Below, in pieces: positions 30,424 through 39,151 of a stretch of DNA of 64,000 nt; position 1 is the first letter of the stretch; each line of letters begins with the position of its first letter. The notes beneath the pieces are model-generated. The model ran no database searches. It had not been told where the DNA came from and was given only the letters and a program-made list of their open reading frames with translations. Position numbers and translations under genes: made by a program. This DNA comes from Nonomuraea aurantiaca (GTDB taxonomy: Bacteria > Actinomycetota > Actinomycetes > Streptosporangiales > Streptosporangiaceae): positions 39,800-103,799 of the forward strand of contig NZ_JAIWNB010000034.1 of NCBI RefSeq assembly GCF_020215705.1. The letters run 5' to 3'.

Positions 30424-32358
30424 ATGCACATCGTGTTGGTGGACATGCCGTGGTCGTCGATCGACGCGCCGTCGCTCTCGCTCGGCGTGCTCAAGCGCCG
30501 GGTCCTCGACGTGTTCCCGGACGCCGCCGTGGACGTCATCCATGCCAAGCTCGACTACATCGACTGGGTGGACGAGCACGTCGGCTTCACGTTCGAGGAG
30601 TACGACACCTTCGTGAGCTCCTACTTCTCCGGTCACAGCGAGTGGATCTTCTCGGCGGCGCTGAACGAGCGGCCCCGGTGGAAGGTGGCGGAGTTCGCCG
30701 AGTTCCTCGGCGGCAGCGTGCCGGAGCCGATGCTCGCCAAGGCGACGCAGCTCCATGAGCTCGCGCCGCTGTTCATCGAGGAGACCGCCGCCCGGATCGC
30801 GGCCATGGCACCGGACGTGGTCGGCTTCACCGCCACCTTCGCGCAGAACGCCGCGGCCCTCGCGGCGGCGCGCGCGGTCAAGAGGCGGGCGCCGGACGCC
30901 GTCACCGTGTTCGGGGGCGCGAACTGTGAAGGACCGCAGGGCGCGGCGATGCACCGCAATTTCCCCTTCATCGATTTCGTCGTACGCGGCGAGGGCGAGC
31001 TGGCCTTCCCGCAGCTGCTCTCCGCGATCGGCGCCGACGGCGGGGACGGTGGCGAGGTCAATGAGATCGCCGGACTGTGCTGGCGCGGGCCGAGCGGCGA
31101 GTCGGTCGTGAACGCGGTGGAGGCCCGGCCGCTACCGCCCGACGCGCTGGTCCCGCCCGACTTCGGCGACTACTTCGAACAGCACGCCAGATCCCTCGCG
31201 GGCTCGTGGGTGGAACCGCGGCTCACCGTGGAGAGCTCGCGCGGCTGCTGGTGGGGCGAGAAGCACCACTGTACGTTCTGCGGGCTGAACGGCTCGCTCA
31301 TGCAGTTCCGCAGCAAGGACCCCGGCCGGTTCGTGGCGGAGATCCTCAGCCTCGTCGAACGGCATCGGGTCCTCGACGTATGGGTGACCGACAACATCCT
31401 CGACATGGCCTACCTGACCTCGATGGCGCCGCGCCTCCAGGAGTCCGGCTACGACCTGCGGATCGGCTACGAGATCAAGTCGAACCTGCGCCGGGACCAG
31501 CTGGAGATCCTGCGCGCGGCCGGCATCGACTACATGCAGCCCGGGGTGGAGAACCTCAGCACCCGCGTGCTCACCCTGATGGACAAAGGCGTGACCGGCT
31601 GCCTGAACGTCCGGCTGCTGCGTGACGCGGAGACCGTCGGCATCAACCTGAACTGGAACTACCTCTACGGCTTCCCGGAGGAGTCCGAGGCCGACTACGA
31701 CAGCGTGATCGACCAGGTGCCCGCCCTGCACCACCTCATGCCCCCGTCGAACGCCACCCGGCTCAAGGTCGAGCGCTTCAGCCCGTACTTCGACCGGCCC
31801 GAGCTGGGTTTCGGGGAGCTCCATCCGGCCGCGCAATACCGGCACATCTACGATCTTCCCGAATCCGAACTCGCCGACCTCGTCTACGTCTTCGACTCCC
31901 CGCGCCGCGGCATCGACGCGGACTGCCTCGACCGCCTGCGCCGGGCCGTCGCCGCCTGGACGGACGCCTATCCGCGCAGCCGCCTGACCCACTGCGACCT
32001 GGACGACCACATCGTGCTCGTCGACACCCGGCCCGGCTTCTCCTGGCACCTGCTCGACCTCACCGAACCGCTGGAACTGACGGTGTTCCGCCTGCTCGAC
32101 ACGCCGCACAGCCCGGCGGCGCTCGTACGCAAAGCCGCCGCCCGGCACGACGACGCGACCGAGGACCGGATCGACGAGCTGCTCGCCCGCTGGCGCGAAC
32201 TCGGCCTGATCTTCTGCGACGCCGGCCAGGCGATCCACGTCGCGCCGGCCGTCGCCAACCAGGACCTGATGCGTCTCGACGGGGAGAATCTCAGTCGCGG
32301 CGAACCGCTCGTACCGGCACTCGCGGAGGCTGCGGTACCAGTGGGAACGCCCAGATGA
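30424..32358 (+). CDS. B12-binding radical SAM enzyme, RiPP maturation protein 1 type (second)
   Basis: This is a 644-residue protein; I choose the ATG of MHIVLVDMPWSS (GAGGGA seven bases upstream) over an ATG at 30409. The cobalamin-binding domain (1-230) has VVGFTATFAQNAAALAAARAV, TVFGGANCEG and FVVRGEGELAFPQL. The radical SAM core has GCWWGEKHHCTFCGLNG with Cys275, 283 and 286 (CX7CX2C), then WVTDNILDM, the ENLSTRVLTLMDKGV segment and NWNYLYGFPEE. This signature is the one I associate with the actinobacterial ribosomal-peptide-maturation radical SAM protein 1 family. A PqqD-like helical region occupies the last 150 residues (ELTVFRLLDTPHSPAALV), a possible leader-binding module. Stop overlaps the next ATG. 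Confidence 0.88.
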   Translation: MHIVLVDMPWSSIDAPSLSLGVLKRRVLDVFPDAAVDVIHAKLDYIDWVDEHVGFTFEEYDTFVSSYFSGHSEWIFSAALNERPRWKVAEFAEFLGGSVPEPMLAKATQLHELAPLFIEETAARIAAMAPDVVGFTATFAQNAAALAAARAVKRRAPDAVTVFGGANCEGPQGAAMHRNFPFIDFVVRGEGELAFPQLLSAIGADGGDGGEVNEIAGLCWRGPSGESVVNAVEARPLPPDALVPPDFGDYFEQHARSLAGSWVEPRLTVESSRGCWWGEKHHCTFCGLNGSLMQFRSKDPGRFVAEILSLVERHRVLDVWVTDNILDMAYLTSMAPRLQESGYDLRIGYEIKSNLRRDQLEILRAAGIDYMQPGVENLSTRVLTLMDKGVTGCLNVRLLRDAETVGINLNWNYLYGFPEESEADYDSVIDQVPALHHLMPPSNATRLKVERFSPYFDRPELGFGELHPAAQYRHIYDLPESELADLVYVFDSPRRGIDADCLDRLRRAVAAWTDAYPRSRLTHCDLDDHIVLVDTRPGFSWHLLDLTEPLELTVFRLLDTPHSPAALVRKAAARHDDATEDRIDELLARWRELGLIFCDAGQAIHVAPAVANQDLMRLDGENLSRGEPLVPALAEAAVPVGTPR

Positions 32359-33011
32359 GCACCGACGCCGGGCTCCCGGCTCACGTACCGATGACGCTGT
32401 GGAAGGATCGCGACCCGGCGGCCATGCGCGTCCGGGGCATGTACGCGGGGCGCGTGAACGTCACCGGCGACCCCCTTGCGACCGTGTCCCGGCTGGCGGC
32501 GGACGGCGTCCAGCTCGCCCAGCTGGACGACATGGTCGATCTGGACGACCCGAGCGGCGCGGCGGCGGTGGCCGCCCTCGCCGTCATCCGCGAGCTGACC
32601 AGCCACGGCATCGCGGTCGACTGGACCCTCCGCATGCCGGTCGGCCCGGCGGGCTGGCGGCCACTGAGCCACCTCCACCCTCCGGCGGCCGTGTACGCCG
32701 GGCCCGCCGGGGACGGCATCGCGGCCGAGTGGCGCGCCACCTTCCACATCGCGAAATGCGGCTACCGGCTCGGTCCCGGCTTCATCGAGATCCGCGACCG
32801 CCGGACGGGCGCATTCAGGCGCCTGGTCATCCGCAACCCGCACCGCGAGGAGGCGATCGCGCCGCTGCTGCGGGGCGTGCGGACGACGAGCCTCGCGCCG
32901 ACGGTGACGGAGCGCTATCTGCGGGCGGACCTGCTGCATCAGGTGGGGCGGTATGTGTGGTGGACGCCGTACCGGATCAGGCGCTGGCCGCTCAGCTCGA
33001 CAATCCCCTAA
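32355..33011 (+). CDS. DUF5825-like RiPP-associated protein
   Basis: This is a 218-residue protein whose ATG overlaps the radical SAM stop by four bases. Recognisable parts: GMYAGRVNVTGDPLATVSRLAADGVQLAQLDDMVDL, then FHIAKCGYRLGPGFIEIRDRR in the middle. The latter matches my memory of DUF5825 proteins, which sit beside maturation radical SAM proteins in actinomycetes. There is no catalytic motif and no signal peptide. A structural or peptide-handling accessory is likely. It is the last plus-strand gene of the operon, followed by 20-bp tandem repeats at the convergent junction. Confidence 0.7.
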   Translation: MSTDAGLPAHVPMTLWKDRDPAAMRVRGMYAGRVNVTGDPLATVSRLAADGVQLAQLDDMVDLDDPSGAAAVAALAVIRELTSHGIAVDWTLRMPVGPAGWRPLSHLHPPAAVYAGPAGDGIAAEWRATFHIAKCGYRLGPGFIEIRDRRTGAFRRLVIRNPHREEAIAPLLRGVRTTSLAPTVTERYLRADLLHQVGRYVWWTPYRIRRWPLSSTIP

Positions 33012-33064
33012 CGGCCCTTAACTGCTCCTTGCGGGCCTTAACCGCTCCTTGCGGCCCTTAACTG
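33011..33064. repeat. 20-bp tandem repeat between convergent genes
   Basis: CCTTAAC(T/C)GCTCCTTGCGG recurs with a 20-base period for about 2.6 copies. It begins at the DUF5825-like stop, and the last partial copy carries the sulfotransferase stop on the other strand. Confidence 0.85.
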
Positions 33065-33843
33065 TCGGCGCCCACCCATGCCTCGTTTCCGTCCTGGGCG
33101 CTGTCCCGCTCGAACCTCTCCAGCCATCGTTCGGTGACCTCACCCGCCTGGCGCTTGATGCCGGGCTCGGGGAGGGACTCGGGCGGGTCGACGCCCAGGT
33201 GCCGCAGGCAGCCGAGGACGGTTCCGGAGTAGTCGGCGAGCATGTCCTCGTAGAAGACGACGTGCGGGACGCGTTCGCGGCGGTCGAAATACTGCTGCCA
33301 CGCCCTCGTCTCGTCGTCGAGGTGCTGCAGGTGGCGGCGGATCTCGGCATAGTCGTAGCGGGGCTCGGACTGCGCCCGGCTGGTCGACAGGTAGATCCCG
33401 TCCACGATCCAGACGCCGGTCTGCTTCGCCAGGACGTACGAGATGGCCTGCCGGATCCGATCCCTGCGCCGCAGCCAGATGTATCGGGGCGACATGAGCA
33501 GCTCGTCCAGGTCGACTTCGAGCCCCTGTAGGTGCTCGCCATGCACCTTGATGCCGAAAACGCCGTTCGGGCTGGTCCGGCAGGTCATTAATCGCCTGAT
33601 ATAGCTCTTCACCCGGTCTTCCGGATCGGCAGTGTCGAACCCCCAGCGCTCGAAATAGTCGAGAACATGCGTGTCCGCCAGATATCCATCGGCGAAACCG
33701 GCCCGCCCGGTGTGCCAGAGCGTACGGACGAGCATATTGCTGCCGGAACGCGGCGCCGCTGCCAGGACGTAGCGAGTCGGCGGCAGCCCGGCGAACGGCG
33801 GGAAGTCGAATTCCGGGCTGTTGGTCCGGAAAAAAGGGGCCAC
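33058..33843 (-). CDS. Stf0-type sulfotransferase
   Basis: This is a 261-residue PAPS-dependent sulfotransferase with GTG start. The 5'-phosphosulfate loop is RYVLAAAPRSGSNMLVRTLWHTG near the N-terminus. The 3'-phosphate region is WLRRRDRIRQAISYVLAKQTGVW (about 125-147). These features and the order fit the Stf0 (trehalose sulfotransferase) family. Next to a RiPP operon whose precursor core has three Tyr, sulfation of a Tyr hydroxyl or another hydroxyl of the peptide is an attractive inference, but an unrelated sugar substrate is possible. Same strand as, and downstream of, the lantibiotic dehydratase gene. Confidence 0.85.
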   Translation of the reverse strand: MAPFFRTNSPEFDFPPFAGLPPTRYVLAAAPRSGSNMLVRTLWHTGRAGFADGYLADTHVLDYFERWGFDTADPEDRVKSYIRRLMTCRTSPNGVFGIKVHGEHLQGLEVDLDELLMSPRYIWLRRRDRIRQAISYVLAKQTGVWIVDGIYLSTSRAQSEPRYDYAEIRRHLQHLDDETRAWQQYFDRRERVPHVVFYEDMLADYSGTVLGCLRHLGVDPPESLPEPGIKRQAGEVTERWLERFERDSAQDGNEAWVGADS

Positions 33844-33942
33844 CGTCCATACCTACCACTGCGCCAGGCGATCAGTCAGGACACGAGGCGTCGGGCGATA
33901 TCAGCCACGACCACGCCCCGATGCACTGCGGTCTGGTGGGGA

Positions 33943-34078
33943 GTCGTCGCGGGCAGCGCCACTCGCCGGCACCAGATGGGGTGTCGTCGCGGGCAGCGTC
34001 ATTCGCCGGTGCCGGGTGGGGTGTCGTCGCGAGCAGCGTCACTCGCCGGCACCAGGTGGGGTGTCGTCGCGGGCGGCG
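33943..34078. repeat. 40-bp tandem repeat covering a gene 3' end
   Basis: GTCGTCGCGGGCAGCGTCAC begins a 40-base unit repeated at 33943, 33983 and 34023 with a partial fourth at 34063. Copies differ by 2-6 bases. The dehydratase stop codon (34039-34041) lies in the third unit, so extra copies extend past the gene end. Confidence 0.9.
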
Positions 34079-37000
34079 AAGGTCAGCGCGACGGCACGGG
34101 CCAGCTTGCGGCACCGGCGTTCAGCGTCGCGGTCGATCCCGAGCGTCCGTATGTGGTGCATGTGTAACAACGACGCCATCACCGAAGATTCGGTCAGATG
34201 TGGCGCGCCGAGTGGAAGGCGATCCATGTAGGCGGCCACGGCTCGCCGCCGCTCCTCCCATGCGCCGACGATCCGTGAGCCGCCCGGCAGAGCCGCCAGC
34301 GCCGCCCAGCCCCCGCTCGGATCTGCCAAGCCGACCGCCTGGCGGACGACCCCGCGGTCATTCGGGGCAGCGTGCTCGGCCAGAGGGTGGTCGATCTGCC
34401 AACGCGCCCCCGCGGCCCGGCCTCTCACCAGGGCGGCCGTCAGATCGACCAGGCTCGCCGCGGTGAGCGCGTGCGGGTGTACGTGGCGAGTCGCCGACAG
34501 GGCCGCGAGCTGGGCGACCACCGCGACGGAGTCGGCCGCGAAGACGGCTTCCGCGTCGGCCAGCACCTCTCCCGACCCATACCGTGCGGTTTCCGGGTGG
34601 TACGTATCCAGGACCAGGTCACCCACGAGGCCGCGACCGCGCAACTCGGCGGCCCACGCCCCGACCCGGGCGGCGGACGGACCGTAGTCGTGCTCACCGG
34701 CCAGGTGCAGGCGCAGCCGTAAGTGCGGGCGAGGGTCGCGATATCGCACGAACCACCACATCGGCGGCTCATCCCAGGTCTCAAGCAGCTCGGGCAGATG
34801 CCCGGTGAGGATCGTGTCGACCACGCCCGGATCTCCGTACAGCTTGGCGTAAAGGACCCGCGCCCCCGGCAGAACCCCGTCCTCGCGCCCGACCAGGGGC
34901 AGCGACCCCGCCACCGTCACGGCGGCGGGGGCACGGGCGGGCGGCGCGGTGGCGGCCAGCGAGATGACGACCTCGTGCGCCCGGCGGCCGAACCAGCCAT
35001 GGTCCGCCGGTCCAGCCGCCTCCGACACGACGGCGGCCTCACCGGCGCCGTCCAAATGGGCACGGAGCAGCGCCAAACTCATGGGCTCGTCCAGATCCAG
35101 GCGCAGCCGCCGGTCCGCCGTACCCACGGACACGACGGCGGGCAGCCGCAGGCGGGCGCGCAGTGCTGTCATGGCCCGCACCCACTCCGGCCACGGGGTG
35201 TCCGGCCCGGGCAGGACCTCGGTGGAGATGCGCCATCGGGCGGGCGCGAGCACGCTGCGGCCGTAGCGGATGCGCGGCAGGAACGGCAGACACGCCGCCG
35301 CTCCCCAGGAGAAGGGCGACACCACAGCTGCCCGAGCACGCGGGATCTCGAACAGCAGGCGCGCGATCGGCGGCATCGCATGCCGCGCCACCGCACTGCT
35401 CAGCACCGGCTCCACCACCTGCCGCCGCGACGGCGACAGCAGGTACATGCGGTCGTTGTCCGCCGTGACCGCCAGATCCCGCCAGGAGATCCGCCCGTCC
35501 GGACTGGCACGGTGCTCGGCCAAGGAGATCAGGTTTGGCAGCAGGAGCGGGGTACGGGCGACGTCCTGGGCGCGCGGGTGCCGAGCCGGGAACGACAACT
35601 GCACGGGCACGGCACCGTCCACCGCGACGGGTAACCGACCGTAGAGACTGTCCTGCCAGCCACTGCCCTCTGGGGCGCGGTCGCGTGGGAGGCCATCCTG
35701 CCGGTCACCGTCCTGCCCGTCGCTGTCCCGCAGGAGGTCGGTGAAGCGGCCCGCCAGGCCGGCCGCCGTGCCGTCGACGGCGAGGACCGTCAGGGTGAAG
35801 GCCCCGGCGGCCAGTGCGTCGGCGGTGGGTGCGCAGACTTCGGCGACCAGCTCCATGTACGGGAGCGGTCGCGCCCCGTCCATACCGTCCGCCGCCAGAG
35901 CCTCGATCGCGGCGTCGTCCAGTACGATCTCCCGCTCGCCGTCCAGGGCCGCCTGCTGCGCCAGGGCCAGCAGGCGCTGATCCCTGCGCGACAAGGGCGC
36001 GGGGACGGGCGGTCCGTCGTAATGGCCGGGGAACCCCAGCCCCGCTGTGGGATCGACCAGCTGCTCGATCGGTACGACGCCGCCGACCCCGTACCGGTCC
36101 AGGAACATGACGTGGTACTCCCGCCAGCCCGGATGCCCGGCCGGGTCCGGCGTCAGCCGCCATAACGCCCCGGCGGCGGACTCGGCCTCGGCAGCCACCT
36201 CCCGAGGAAGTACCGCGCTGCCGCCCAGCCGCAGGTCTACCGCGAGCGGCTGAGCGACCTCGACCGGCACCACGTCCCGCATCCGCTCCCCGACCGCTCG
36301 CCTGGCCCGTACGGCGGCCTCACCGGTCGCGCGATCGGCCGCCCGCAGCTCCGCGTTGATCGCCCGCAGCCCCCGAACCAACCGAACAACCTCAGGCCCC
36401 CGGCCCAGCAAGCCCACCTCGGCCTCCCGGACCTGCGGGGCGGCCTCCATTACCTGGTCCTGTGGAACGGCCCCTTGTGCCCGATCCTGCGGGGTGGCGT
36501 CGCCGGGCCAGTCCGCCGCCGTGTCTCGCAGCCGGTCGAGCACATACGCGAGCCCGTCGACGCTGGTCGAAGGGGGACGCAGGCTGCTGATCAGCACCCC
36601 GCACGTGACCAGCTCCGCGACCATCGCCTCGATCGCCGGGACCCTGGCATCGGGAAACGTGGCGGCCAGCCCGTCGACCAGGTCACCGGCCCGAACGGGT
36701 GCCTGGGCCAGCTCCATGATCGTGCGGACGGCCGCGCCGTGCCGTACCGAGACCTCCGTCAGTTCGCTGCGAGCCGGATCGCCCGCGTGCGGCTGCCAGG
36801 GCACCACGAGGCGTTCCCCCCGTACGAACGCGAGATCGTTCACCATGACCGGGAGGCGATGCCGCAGCTCCGGGTCTGATTCCAGCCGGGCGATCACCGC
36901 GGCCAGCCACACGCCGTCCGCCGTCGTCCGCGTGCGCGGGACTCCGGCCTGGTACTCCGGCGCCGCGCCGAAGCGGAGCGGGGCCACGCCCGCGAACGTC

Positions 37001-37443
37001 CCGAAAGGCGTGGCTCGGCCGCGCATCCGCACCAGGTACCGGGCCAGTGACAGCGCCATGCGCCGGAGGCGACCGGGGCGGGGCCGACGGCCCGCGCAGA
37101 CTGCCTCGATCTGGGCCGCCAGAACCGGACTGGCCAGCGAGACGGCCGCTGCCACGGGTTCCCGCGCCCAGACCTGGACGAGCCACTCGCACCACCGCTC
37201 GACGTCGGCCTCGTCATCCAGCTCGCGCGACAACGGGACAAGTGGTTCGGGACGCGGCGCGCCATCCGGCTCGGGACGCGTCCTGGCATTCGCCTCAGGA
37301 GGCGGCGGAACATGCCGCTCGGCAGACGGCGGTGGGAAACCAGGTTCGGGCCATGGCGGGACATCCGGTTCGCTCGCGAGCGCGGTGGCGCGGATCAGCG
37401 CCGTGTCAAAGTGCCGGTACGGCTGCGAACGCTGCACGCTCAC
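34039..37443 (-). CDS. Full-length lantibiotic dehydratase (LanB, two-domain)
   Basis: This is a 1134-residue protein; GTG at 37443 follows GGGAGG at good spacing. The N-terminal glutamylation domain (about 100-790) contains LARYLVRMRGRATPFGTFAGVA, the LanB signature R-x-TPFG, and later RTPLLLPNLISLAEHR and FEIPRARAAVVSPFSWGAAACLPFLPRIRYGRSVLAPARW. The C-terminal SpaB-type elimination domain (about 840-1110) has LYAKLYGDPGVVDTIL, WWFVRYRDPRPHLRLRLHL and VLDTYHPETARYG. It should dehydrate Ser/Thr via glutamyl-tRNA. Residues about 45-75 are a Pro/Glu-rich insert. No LanC cyclase or convincing precursor adjoins it, so it may serve the neighbouring RiPP operon. Confidence 0.9.
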   Translation of the reverse strand: MSVQRSQPYRHFDTALIRATALASEPDVPPWPEPGFPPPSAERHVPPPPEANARTRPEPDGAPRPEPLVPLSRELDDEADVERWCEWLVQVWAREPVAAAVSLASPVLAAQIEAVCAGRRPRPGRLRRMALSLARYLVRMRGRATPFGTFAGVAPLRFGAAPEYQAGVPRTRTTADGVWLAAVIARLESDPELRHRLPVMVNDLAFVRGERLVVPWQPHAGDPARSELTEVSVRHGAAVRTIMELAQAPVRAGDLVDGLAATFPDARVPAIEAMVAELVTCGVLISSLRPPSTSVDGLAYVLDRLRDTAADWPGDATPQDRAQGAVPQDQVMEAAPQVREAEVGLLGRGPEVVRLVRGLRAINAELRAADRATGEAAVRARRAVGERMRDVVPVEVAQPLAVDLRLGGSAVLPREVAAEAESAAGALWRLTPDPAGHPGWREYHVMFLDRYGVGGVVPIEQLVDPTAGLGFPGHYDGPPVPAPLSRRDQRLLALAQQAALDGEREIVLDDAAIEALAADGMDGARPLPYMELVAEVCAPTADALAAGAFTLTVLAVDGTAAGLAGRFTDLLRDSDGQDGDRQDGLPRDRAPEGSGWQDSLYGRLPVAVDGAVPVQLSFPARHPRAQDVARTPLLLPNLISLAEHRASPDGRISWRDLAVTADNDRMYLLSPSRRQVVEPVLSSAVARHAMPPIARLLFEIPRARAAVVSPFSWGAAACLPFLPRIRYGRSVLAPARWRISTEVLPGPDTPWPEWVRAMTALRARLRLPAVVSVGTADRRLRLDLDEPMSLALLRAHLDGAGEAAVVSEAAGPADHGWFGRRAHEVVISLAATAPPARAPAAVTVAGSLPLVGREDGVLPGARVLYAKLYGDPGVVDTILTGHLPELLETWDEPPMWWFVRYRDPRPHLRLRLHLAGEHDYGPSAARVGAWAAELRGRGLVGDLVLDTYHPETARYGSGEVLADAEAVFAADSVAVVAQLAALSATRHVHPHALTAASLVDLTAALVRGRAAGARWQIDHPLAEHAAPNDRGVVRQAVGLADPSGGWAALAALPGGSRIVGAWEERRRAVAAYMDRLPLGAPHLTESSVMASLLHMHHIRTLGIDRDAERRCRKLARAVALTFAARDDTPPGAGE

Positions 37444-38046
37444 GCTGAGGCCTCCCACATTGCGCGCCTGACCCGGCGGCGGTGGCCGTCCAGCCGCCGC
37501 CGGGACGGCTCGGCGGGCCCGTCACCCCCGAGTGTCGCACGCGCGTGGCGCCCGTTCCGTACCGCGAAGACGATCAACCACGAGCTCAGGGCCTGCTCCG
37601 CTGGCTGACGAAAATCTGTAGTGGCTGAGGTAGACATTCGCGACGACGGAAGCTAGAGTTTCTGGCATCGCAAGGAACGGATCCAACCGGGCAGAACACG
37701 AAGACCCCAGCACCACGACGAACTGCCCGGATGAGTTTGACGAAATACCAGGTGATGGCAGCAGGTCGGACTGACGGGGCCAGCGCAGTGGCGAGGGGCC
37801 CTGGCCGTGGACGCGCTGCCACACTAGATGTAGGAAAAGAAGTTCGAGTAAGAGAAGGGAGTGTTGAACGCCATCGGGATCGCCCGCTGCCGGCTGATCA
37901 CTCGCCGCTCGGGTACCGGAGTTCCACAGATGGGAAGGTGGTACACGGTCACGCATCCGCGATCCCCGCGTCATGGCCGTCTACTACGGCTGATGCGGAC
38001 GACAGTAGGCCGGCCAGATGGCCGGTAGATGGTGTTGAACCTCTTC
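37444..38046. other. Intergenic region, no convincing gene
   Basis: About 600 bases between divergent genes. A 48-codon minus-strand frame (37522-37668; MPETLASVVANVYLSHYRFS...) lies near the dehydratase and could be a precursor, but it has no ribosome site. Several longer frames look like chance. The region must hold the dehydratase promoter and ends in a perfect hairpin just before a MerR gene. Confidence 0.4.
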
Positions 38047-38077
38047 GGGGCCCCGGCGCAATACGCGCCGGGGCCCC
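38047..38077 (+). terminator. Perfect 13-bp hairpin upstream of the MerR gene
   Basis: GGGGCCCCGGCGC-AATAC-GCGCCGGGGCCCC is a very stable stem-loop ending 23 bases before the MerR ATG. No upstream plus-strand gene needs terminating within 5 kb, so attenuation or the end of an unseen small transcript is possible. Confidence 0.6.
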
Positions 38078-38099
38078 CTGACGCATGCGGAAGGCATTT

Positions 38100-38453
38100 A
38101 TGGATCAAACGCCTCCAGCACGTAGCGACCCCACACTCGCACCCAGCAAAGCCAATGACCGGTTCGACGATGAGGACTACCCCGCCTACAGCATGGGCGC
38201 GGCCGCGGAGATGCTCGGCGTCACCGCCGCCTTCCTACGCGCGTTGGGCGCCGCCAAACTGATCGAGCCGCAACGCTCCAGCGGTGGCCACCGTCGCTAC
38301 TCCCGCTACCAACTACGTCTGGCGGCCAGGGCCCGCGAGCTCGTCGACCAGGGCACCGCCCTCGAAGCCGCCTGCCGCATCGTCATCTTGGAAGACCAGC
38401 TCGCCGAAGCGCTGCGGATGAACCGTGCCCGGGAGCGTTCGGACGAAGGCTGA
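38100..38453 (+). CDS. MerR-like transcriptional regulator
   Basis: This is a 117-residue protein; the ATG of MDQTPPARSDPTL is preceded by GGAAGG. The HTH (about 35-75) has YSMGAAAEMLGVTAAFLRALGAAKLIEPQRSSGGHRRYSRYQL, the MerR fold with the SxGGHRRYS wing. A C-terminal helix about 75-110 (LAARARELVDQGTALEAACRIVILEDQL) is the short dimerisation element. There are no Cys, so it is not a metal-responsive member. Similar small MerR proteins in actinomycetes often sit by cold-shock or stress genes; no such neighbour is present. Confidence 0.85.
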   Translation: MDQTPPARSDPTLAPSKANDRFDDEDYPAYSMGAAAEMLGVTAAFLRALGAAKLIEPQRSSGGHRRYSRYQLRLAARARELVDQGTALEAACRIVILEDQLAEALRMNRARERSDEG

Positions 38454-38498
38454 CGCCTGACGACGGTGATCACGCCTTGAGGGCTTCCTCAGGGGATC

Positions 38499-39125
38499 TC
38501 ACCGGTCGCGCAGGCGCAAGAGGTAGCCGGTGATGTGGTCGTGGGCGGCGGTGACGGCGCGGGTGGCCAGGTTGTCGATCTCCTGCGGTGGCCGGGCGTC
38601 TCTTGGGACCAGCGTGGCGTAGCCGTGCGCCATGGACAGATGAACGTAGACGAAGTCCGTCGTCTCGGCCCAGGAGACGTCGTCGGGCAGGGCGGCCGAG
38701 GTCAGGGCCATGAGGGTGTCCATGAGGCGGCGGCCCTGCTCCTGGACGGTCTGTTTGCAGGGGGCGCCGAAGTCGTACGAGTAGACGAGGTCGATGCCGG
38801 CGCGATGGTCCAGGGCATAGCGGGCGTACGCGCCCGCGGTGGCGGCGAGCCGGTCGACCGGATCGGGCCCCGCCTGCTCGGCCGCCTGGGCCAGGAGGTC
38901 GGCGATGTCGGCGACGATGGCGGCCGCGCAGGCGGCCAGCAGAGCCTCGCGATCGGGAAAGTGGCGGTAGGGCGCCGCCGATGACACGCCCGCGCGGGCG
39001 GCGACCTTGGACACGGAGAAACCCGCCAGGCCGATCTCGGCCAGGAGCGCGATGCCCTCGCGGATCAAACCGGCGCGCAGGTCGCCGTGGTGGTAACCGC
39101 GTTGCGGTGTCGTTGGACTGCTCAC
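38499..39125 (-). CDS. TetR-family repressor
   Basis: This is a 208-residue regulator. HTH at about 13-60: HHGDLRAGLIREGIALLAEIGLAGFSVSKVAARAGVSSAAPYRHFPDREALL. The C-terminal effector domain (about 75-205) has YARYALDHRAGIDLVYSYDFG. It is divergent from an aldo/keto reductase gene with an 83-base spacer containing a 17-bp-arm palindrome, so it probably represses both genes and senses the reductase's substrate or a related electrophile. Confidence 0.9.
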   Translation of the reverse strand: MSSPTTPQRGYHHGDLRAGLIREGIALLAEIGLAGFSVSKVAARAGVSSAAPYRHFPDREALLAACAAAIVADIADLLAQAAEQAGPDPVDRLAATAGAYARYALDHRAGIDLVYSYDFGAPCKQTVQEQGRRLMDTLMALTSAALPDDVSWAETTDFVYVHLSMAHGYATLVPRDARPPQEIDNLATRAVTAAHDHITGYLLRLRDR

Positions 39126-39151
39126 GGCGAACGATTGTCCCCTCTTCCTGA

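Noticed and set aside
33943..34078. Possible CRISPR array.
   Set aside because: The 40-bp units are contiguous without unique spacers and overlap a gene end, so it is a tandem repeat. No cas gene is nearby.
37731..38081. A 116-codon plus-strand frame before the MerR gene.
   Set aside because: No ribosome site, irregular composition, and it runs through the perfect hairpin. Treated as chance.
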